From Girardinichthys multiradiatus (taxonomy: Eukaryota > Chordata > Actinopteri > Cyprinodontiformes > Goodeidae): a stretch of DNA of 64,000 nt. Numbering within the stretch: position 1 is the stretch's first letter; every line of letters starts with the position of its first letter. The position numbers and the translations under genes are program-made. The notes under the pieces are model-generated. The model was not told the origin of the DNA. It saw only the letters and a program-made list of their open reading frames with translations, and did no database searches. The stretch is from NCBI RefSeq assembly GCF_021462225.1, contig NC_061794.1, forward strand, positions 39,928,914-39,992,913, read 5' to 3'. Of the stretch, positions 51,401-60,400 are shown piece after piece.

Positions 51401-54400
51401 CCTTGATGGATTTAACTGGTGAGCAGGTAAGTTAAAGAAGTTTAATAATTTATTTATAAAAAAATATTATATTAACAAAAGCTAATTTACAATGCCATGC
51501 CTTAAACTTTTTTACATTGTCACATTGCAGCCATAAACTGTAATGTATTTCATAGGCATGTCATGTGACAGCCCAGCACAAAGTATAAAGTATAAGTAGA
51601 AGGAAGATTTTTTTTGTTTTGAAAATGTTTTAGTCCAAAAGTTTGGGATTGATTGATATTCATCACACCTCACTACTATACCACTCTGCAACTGTTTAGA
51701 AGTCACCTAATTTGTAAATAGAGTCCAGGTGTGTGAAATTTAGTCTTAGCATGAATCCAACTGTTAGGTTTGTTAGAGAACATAAGAGAATAAACAGGAT
51801 GAAGACTCAGGAACAAACCAGACAGGTCACAGATAAAATGTAGAAGTTCAAATCATTATCTGATAGTGGAAATTGTAGGACACAACTGCAAAACAATCAT
51901 GCCCGTCCAACTTAACTGGAGGGGATTCTAAAGTTCAAGGGTTAAAGACCAGGGAATACCCAAGAGACCCATGGTAACTCTGGAGGAGCTGCATAGACCA
52001 CAGCTCAGGTGGGAGAATCTGCTGACAGGACAACTATTAGTCATGTGCTCCACAAAGTAGTGAATGACTAAAGGCAAATAGAAAACCATTATTTAAAGAA
52101 GACCATATAAAGTCCTGTTTAAAGTTTACCACATGTCATGTAAAGGAAAAATAGAAGGTGTGGAAGAATGTGCTTCGGTCAGGTGAGACCAACATTTTTG
52201 GTCACCCCGAACACAGCATCCCCACTTTGAAACATAATGGTGGCAGCATCATGCTGTAAGGAAACCTTTTTAGCAGTAACCAGGAAGCTGGTGAAAGTAC
52301 GTCACACTATTTAGATTTGTTGGTATTTTTTCAAATCATGTAATGTTTGTCTTCCACCTTTCAATTGTTTATCATACAAAAACCCAAGAAGCTGCATCAA
52401 ACTTAGTGGTTGTAATGTGACAAAATGTTGACATGTTCAAGTGGCAAGACTATTTTTGCAAAGCATTTTATTAAAGGGAAAACCTAGTGCCACCTGGACC
52501 AATTAGGTTCAAGAATAAAATAGCACCGACTTCATTAAACATGATTCAGTGGCATAAATAAAATCAGATGAGAACTTATATTCACTGTGACGTCTCAAGC
52601 TGGCTTTATGACTTTTCGGGCTAAGAATTATGGCATACTAAAATAAAACAGAACTGGATAGACACCAAATAGGTCAAATCTGCAAAACTCATTAGGCTTT
52701 TCATTTTCTTTAGGTCTTTTTTGTTAAAGTAATGGAAAAACTTAGTGTGAAGCTTGTAGTATTTGTTCTGGATACATCACAATAAACAAAAGAGATATGC
52801 TCTGGTTCAACTTATTTCTTTTTCAAAGATGGGGTCGTATTTTGGCTATGCACTGGCAACAACTGACATCAACAGTGATGGGTGAGTTGAATCAGTCTAG
52901 ACTTGATACTTTCGAACTGCAGCAGTGATTCTTTCAAGATTCTATATCTGACTTTATGAGTCTGTCTGGTCTTGTTTCCACGGTTGCAGGATGGTTGATC
53001 TGTTGGTGGGAGCTCCCATGTTCATGGTCCGAGGCTCTGATGGTCGTCTGGAAGAGATGGGTCGGGTTTATGTTTACCTACAGCGCAGCCCTTTAAACAT
53101 GGATCTCCGTAAACCTACCCTGACAGGCAGCGAGGTTTTTGGGAGATTTGGCAGCACCATTGCACCTCTAGGAGATTTGAACCAGGATGGTTTCAATGGT
53201 AAGGTTGGAACTATAAATAGTAGGAGTGTAATCGTACATCCGGCTAATAAGACGATACCATACAGTGCCCATAAAAAGTCTTCCTTTCTTTTGTTTTCTT
53301 ACACTAACATGTTTCAGATCATCTAACAAATGTTATAGTCCATTCATCCATCAATTGTCCATACTCGCTTATCTCATGCAGAACAATGATCCTGCTGCAT
53401 AACCTAAGCCCTCATATTTATAATAGCTTACATTTAGATGCTTATATCAGTTTGGTTTGATGAGAACTTTTGTGGGTTTTAAAAATCACAAGATTCTATG
53501 TTACGAGATGTCGTTACTACTCGAGTAATAATGGAAAAACATGTAGAAGTAACAGTTATTGGCACCATGTTTTGTTTTATTTTTACATGTGGTATGCAGG
53601 GGAATGGTTAAATTTAATAACAACCTGTTAAAACAATAGAAAAAAATGGGTTGGTTAGCTGTAATGAGCCCTTACTACTGAAGCAGATGGATTTTGAGTG
53701 AAAGTTGCATGATCATAATCACAATAAATTCCACCTTGCTAAACTAACCAAACTACAGATAATTTGGACCACTTAGCCTCTTTGATTGGCGTCTACTATC
53801 AAGCCTTTATTGTGCAATGACAATCAACATTCTTTGGCTGTCAGGATGCCCCTATTGATTCAGTCATATGTCAAGTTTTTTTCAAAAGTGTGTTTTTTGT
53901 AATCTCCCGAAGGGGCAGTGTATGGTCTTGTGTCAAACAATGATCTTTTATGTTCTCACATAACCTCAGTCAGATAATACACCCACTGCGTATTATAGGA
54001 AATGGTTGAGTCAAAATGTTAAGTCTGACTCATTCATGCCATTTCATTGATCACATGTAACTCCTAGAATGTTAGAATTAATAGTAAAGTTTGAGATTTC
54101 AATCACTGGAGTTCTATGGAAGACTATTAATTCAGTCTAACCAGGTCATACTGCAAATTGCAATTCGGTGAAGTTCTTTGTTTTGTTGTAGCAGACAAGA
54201 ACAGCTCACATTTTCATGATCTTTCACCTTTTGTGCAGATGTGGCTATAAGCTGTCCCTTTGGAGGTGATGATCGGCAGGGACTGGTCTACATCTACAAC
54301 GGATACTTTGAAGGCCTCAGGGAAAAGCCATCTCAGGTGATTGTAGGCCAATGGGCTGCTGGTGCTTTTCCTGCTAGCTTTGGATTTGCCCTCAGAGGTG

Positions 54401-57400
54401 CTCAGGATCTGGACATGAATGGATACCCTGGTAAGAGATTGTTCACTATGTGTATTTAAATAAAATGACTAGAATCACCTTTTTATCTAGGGTATGATTT
54501 TTACACTTGTGTTCTTCTATTTTCCAGATCTCATTGTTGGAGCTTTTGGTGTTAATAAGGCAGTTCTCTATAGGTATGTTTTCAAACCTTTATCCTGTAT
54601 GTTATGTGTATTTGCTTTCATGGTAAAAGTTAAATGAGAGTTGCAATATCCATCTTTGTGTCCAGGCTGTATGTAAAGACCAAAAATAGGAAATGTTCTA
54701 ACTTGCCTATTTACCTCTGCAACACTAAAGTTATGTATGCTGAATAGCTTGAAAATGAATCAAGTTATTTGTTTTCTAGTGTCAAGTTTCAAGGTCTAAA
54801 ATATCTCCCAAGCCATTTAAAGTAGACATGAAATATTAATGGTTCCCATGTATTCTGGTCTAGTATTTCTTTTTGATATTTTTCAGATCTGAAAATTATG
54901 GAAAGACATAAGCAATATTTGTATTTCCAGGCTTCATTTGCTATTCCATTCTCTAAGATCTGTCCATCTATCCTTTCTTCCTGTAGTTTTTGCAGTTTCC
55001 ATAGCTGTGTTCCATAGCTGAAGCCTGGTTTCTGTAGACATGTAGACTGTAGTTTCTGCTGTGTTTTTGCATCTGTACCTTTTTAAAATTGGCAAAACAA
55101 ATATCAGAACAAAAACTTCAGTCTGAAAAGGTGTTGGGTTTTAACCTGGAAACTCTGTAGGAACCCTGAATACCTAATGGCTGACTTCTTTTTTTATTTC
55201 TGTCCAAAGATCTCGGCCAATTGTCACCACGAGCGCCTCTCTGGTAGTTTCTCCCACAATGATCAACCCTGAAGAGAAGACCTGCCTGATCACCAATGGA
55301 AACTCCAGCATTCCTGTTTCCTGGTAAGCATTAAACTTATCCTGAATTAAACTCTTTTGGTCCCGTGACTTTTTTGTTTGACCTGACTGTTCTGTGAAAA
55401 AAAAAAAGGATGAGCTTGGCCATTTCCCCCATACATAAACACTGATACCCTGCCAGGAAGTTCTTATAAGCAATATCCTTTATGTCAGCTGACATAGTGC
55501 TGGAGTGCAATGAAGGCGGACTTTATTTGACTTATTTTCAGAATGGCTCCTTATCTCACCCCTTCTGTTGGGAAATGGAGAAATATCATGCTGAATAGGA
55601 GCTTTGTTGGCCATTTTTGGCCTCCTCCTAATGTGCTCAGTTCAGCTTCAGAAACGGGGAGAGGAAACAGATGACAGTTCCGTGCTGCTCAGCATGGTCG
55701 ACGCCGTACCCGTGTGTCTGCTTTTTAACCCCCCTTTCTCCACATCCTGATTCATAAAGGAAACTCTTGTATACACATATGTCTTGATTATGCTACGTTG
55801 CCTGGTGATGAGGAGTTTTCGGTGGGGGTGAAAGGAGAGCAGAGGGGATAATGGGAAGGAGGTCGGGAGGGGAGGGGCTCGGAGGTTTTTGCAGTTGGTT
55901 TGAATGAGATATTGTTGTGTGGTGTAACACAGCTGGGAAACATCAGGACACGTAGACTCCTGTGAGCCTGAGTTGTGCAGACACAGGCGTATATAAGTGA
56001 AGTTATTGCTACTCCCCAAAAGAAGGCTTTGTAATTCTTTTGTCTTATTCTCTCATTTTTCATCTTTGTTTCAACAAGATTGCCATTTTTTTTCCTGTCC
56101 TGCAGAGCCTTGGAAAAGTATTCACATCCTTTTAAATGTTTCCATATTTTGTCATGTGTTGAACAAAACATTTAATGGGTTTTAGTGAGATTTCATTTAA
56201 TAGTTGAAAAAAAATAATATATGGAGCATATATTAAATAGTAAAATTTGTGGCATGCATTTGTATTTGTGTTTTACTCTGATGCTCCTCAATAAATCAAA
56301 TTAATCAATTGCCTTCAAAAGTCACTCGTTTGGAAAATAGAATCTACCTGCATTTAATGTACTAGTATAAATACAGTTGCAAAATAACCATTATGGAATT
56401 ACCTTTGTGGAAGAGTGGCAAGATAAAAGATATAGTTTAAAGAAAGCAATAAGAGTTTCCTTTTTTAAAGTTTGCCACAAGGCATATATGGACCATAGCA
56501 AACACGTCCAATCCAAACTGAACTTTTTAGTGGAAAACCAATACTGCACATCACTCTGAACACACCATCCCCAAGGTAAATCATAGCGTTGGCAAGATTA
56601 CACTGTGAGGATGCTTTTCTTCTGCATAGACAGGGACGTTGATAAGAGTTGATGGGAAAATAAAATGGAGCTAAATACAGGGCAATACTAGAAGAGTAAC
56701 TGTTATAGGCTGTAAAGAATTATAGACAGGGGTGGAGGATCAACTTCCAGCAGGAAAGACCCCAAACTTAAACCCAGAGCCACAATGGAATGGCTTAGAT
56801 TAAGACAAAGACATGCACCAGGAAAGCTTAATACACATGCAGGGCCACACTTTTCAGATGTTTGTTTGTAAAAAAATAAAATAAAAAATAACTTCACAAT
56901 TAAGCATTTCTTTGTGTTGGTTTAGCACATAAAATGGCAGTAAAACAAGTTGAAGTTTGTGTTTGTAATGTGACAAAATATGGAAAAGTTGAAGAGGTGC
57001 AATTATATTTTTTGCATTTTCCAGATTTCACTGTTGGTCTTTGTTTCTCTTGTCTAGGGTTATCAGTTAAAGTGGGGGCGGTGGTATTTGGACAGCAGTA
57101 GAAGCATGTTGTGAAGCTGATGTCATGGGAGAGGTCTACAGGCTTATACAGACAGCCACTGACTGGTCAGCACTGAAACCTGAGTCTTGCACAATTTCAC
57201 CCCTCTTAACTCCGCTGTTGCTTTCTGTGTGTCGACTGGTAGATCGGTGGAAGCGGAGACCCAATGCTTTATCAGCCCAGCTGGCGAGAGTGGTCAGATG
57301 CCAGCTCTGTCTCCAAACATTTAAATATTTCTCACGTTATTCGTTGCATTTCCAGTATTCCACACGCCTTGTGATTTGAACCCTGAAAGAAGTTGACACA

Positions 57401-60400
57401 ATGAAAATGAAAATTGATGGTCTTGTGTGTACTGTGTGTTTAACCTGAATCTTTTTCATGAATAAATCTGCCTTTGTTATTAAACCTTTGATTAGTTTTT
57501 TTTTGTGTGTGTCTAAAACAGCGTCAATCTGAGTTACTGCATATCTGCTGACGGGAAACACCTACCGGCCAATCTAGGTGAGCCAACTTTCCACATCTGC
57601 ACTTTATTACAAGCATGCAAGCCGTCAACTGGCCACCAATGTTAGCGTTTGAGATCCATAACAGTGACGCATAGTTTTGACAGAAACTATAGATCTCTGG
57701 ATTTTTTTCTGGCAGTGTTTAATAAGCAACTCTTCTACATTCAATCACTTTTCTTATCATTAGTTATTATCTCTTATTACCCTTTTCTCTTAGCACAGAT
57801 GCTTTCTCTGCCTCTCTGTTTAAGTTACATCAGCTATATTGCAAGTGCCTTAGAGAATTTACAGAGGGCTTTTTCAGCCCTGTCATTAGGTGACTCGTGA
57901 GCATTCATCATCCAATGAATGCTTATTTGTGTTCCAGACTTTCAGGTGGAGGTGCAGCTTGACAGCCACAAGCAGAAAGGTGTTGTGAAAAGGGCTCTGT
58001 TCTTGGATTCCCAGCAGCCTTTGCTCCAGAAAACTGTGAGGGTTCGCCATGGGGAACGTCTGTGCAACCACACAAAGATCTATATAAAAGTATGTCAAAT
58101 CTTTCACTTTTTAAAATGAATAGCATTTTGACTTTTTTGGATTAAGAACAGATTTTCTTCATCTCTACAAAGCAGGTGTTTATGTAAACTCTACAATGTG
58201 TTTTCTCTACTTGTAGGATGAGAAAGAATTCAGGGATAAACTGTCCTCCATTTTTGTGGCCTTGAACTTCAGCTTGGACCCAAAAGCTGCCACCGACTCC
58301 CGTGGCCTGCGGCCCATCCTCAACTACCAGACCACCAACGTTATTGAGCAGAAGGTACTTGGACATAATTTCAAATTGCTTTATCTTTTAGTAAATCTTG
58401 TAGATCTATAAGCCTTTCAAATATAAATAAAACTGACAAATATTCACTAATAATTTGGGTTTCATTTTAGAGAATACTTAGAGAGGTGAAGGCAATAAGT
58501 CTTCCACGCAGACTTATTCTTTTTATCAGCGGGCAACTATTTACTGACTTTGATCAGCTTGATAAAAGAGAGAATTTGTTCATTTCAAAGGAACAGTTCT
58601 GTTTTTATAGGTTTTGAGGTTGCTATGAACAGTCAGCACCTAGCCTGCGGAAGAGAACTAGCAGGGTTTTCCCGTCAGTTTAGTTCCTGGGCTTTACCAT
58701 GGCTGGTGCTAGAGCCAGTTAGTTTCTGGACCTGTTTTTTCATGATCAGAGCACAACCTCGGAACCATTTCTAATTTTTAAATGAGGCGAATCAAACACC
58801 TGGTGTTTTTTAAGAGCTGACCGTTTAAAAGCTTAGTTGGAAACACTATTAATGGATTTAGTAGTGGTTATACCAGCTCTATGTGATACATTGACCTACT
58901 CTAACTATGTGTAAAAAAACAGCGGGTAGATAAGAGGCAATGAGCTCATGTTATCCCTGTGCAAATCTGACTTAATTCATTTTAAACCTCAGTGTTTCTG
59001 AGGTTTTGTTTGGTAGAGTTGCAACAACCAATATAGCTCACCAGACTGAGATGAGATAAGATTTTAGCCTGTCACAGTATCCTTACAGAACAAATACAAC
59101 TTGTTTTTTGTCTGTCGCTCTCCCGCTGTTTCTTTTTTTTCTACCGAGAAACATAATGTGGCCACACATATGATTTAAAGTGCTTGAGGTGTGTTGACAA
59201 AAGTCTTTATTACCTGACTTGGTCAACACAACATGGCAGTTAAAGAACCATTTCCTCACACAAACACAAACACCTGTCATTTTAGTGTGGGAGGTTTCAT
59301 GGCTATATTGGACCAGCCTGGTAGCCAGTCTTAATTGATTGCACATTGCACCAGTAAGAGCAGAGTGTGAAGGTTCAATTAACAGGGTAAGAGCACAGTT
59401 TTGCTCAAAATATTGAAATGCACACAACATTATGGGTGACATACCAGAGTTCAAAAGAGGACAAATTGTTGGTGCACGTCTTGCTGGCGCATCTGTGACC
59501 AAGACAGCAAGTCTTTGTGATGTATCAAGAACCATGGTATCCAGGGTAATGTCAGCATACCACCAAGAAGGACGAACCACATCCAACAAGATTAACTGTG
59601 GACGCAAGAGGAAGCTGTCTGAAAGGGATGTTCGGGCGCTAACCCAGATTGTATCCAAAAAACATAAAACCACGGCTGCCCAAATCACGGCAGAATTAAA
59701 TGTGCACCTCAACTCTCCTGTTTCCACCAGAACTGTCCGTCGGGAGCTCCACAGGGTCAATATACACGGCCAGGCTGCTATAGCCAAACCTTTGGTCACT
59801 CATGCCAATGCCAAACGTCGGTTTCAATGGTGCAAGGAGCGCAAATCTTGGGCTGTGGACAATGTGAAACATGTATTGTTCTCTGATGAGTCCACCTTTA
59901 CTGTTTTCCCCACATCCGGGAGAGTTACGGTGTGGAGAAGCCCCAAAGAAGCGTACCACCCAGACTGTTGCATGCCCAGAGTGAAGCATGGGGGTGGATC
60001 AGTGATGGTTTGGGCTGCCATATCATGGCATTCCCTTGGCCCAATACTTGTGCTAGATGGGCGCATAACTGCCAAGGACTACCGAACCATTCATGAGGAC
60101 CATGTGCATCCAATGGTTCAAACATTGTATCCTGAAGGCGGTGCTGTGTATCAGGATGACAATGCACCAATACACACAGCAAGACTGGTGAAAGATTGGT
60201 GTGATGAACATGAAAGTGAAGTTGAACATCTCCCATGGCCTGCACAGTCACCAGATCTAAATATTATTGAGCCACTTTGGGGTGTTTTGGAGGAGCAAGT
60301 CAGGAAACGTTTTCCTCCACTAGTATCACGTAGTGACTTGGCCACTATCCTGCAAGAAGAATGGCTTAAAATCCCTCTGACCACTGTGCAGTACTTGTAT

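Noticed and set aside
59083..59799. 238-codon open frame on the minus strand
   Set aside because: It is antisense to the intact transposase and its left end; the protein has no family motif. It is a shadow of the coding frame.
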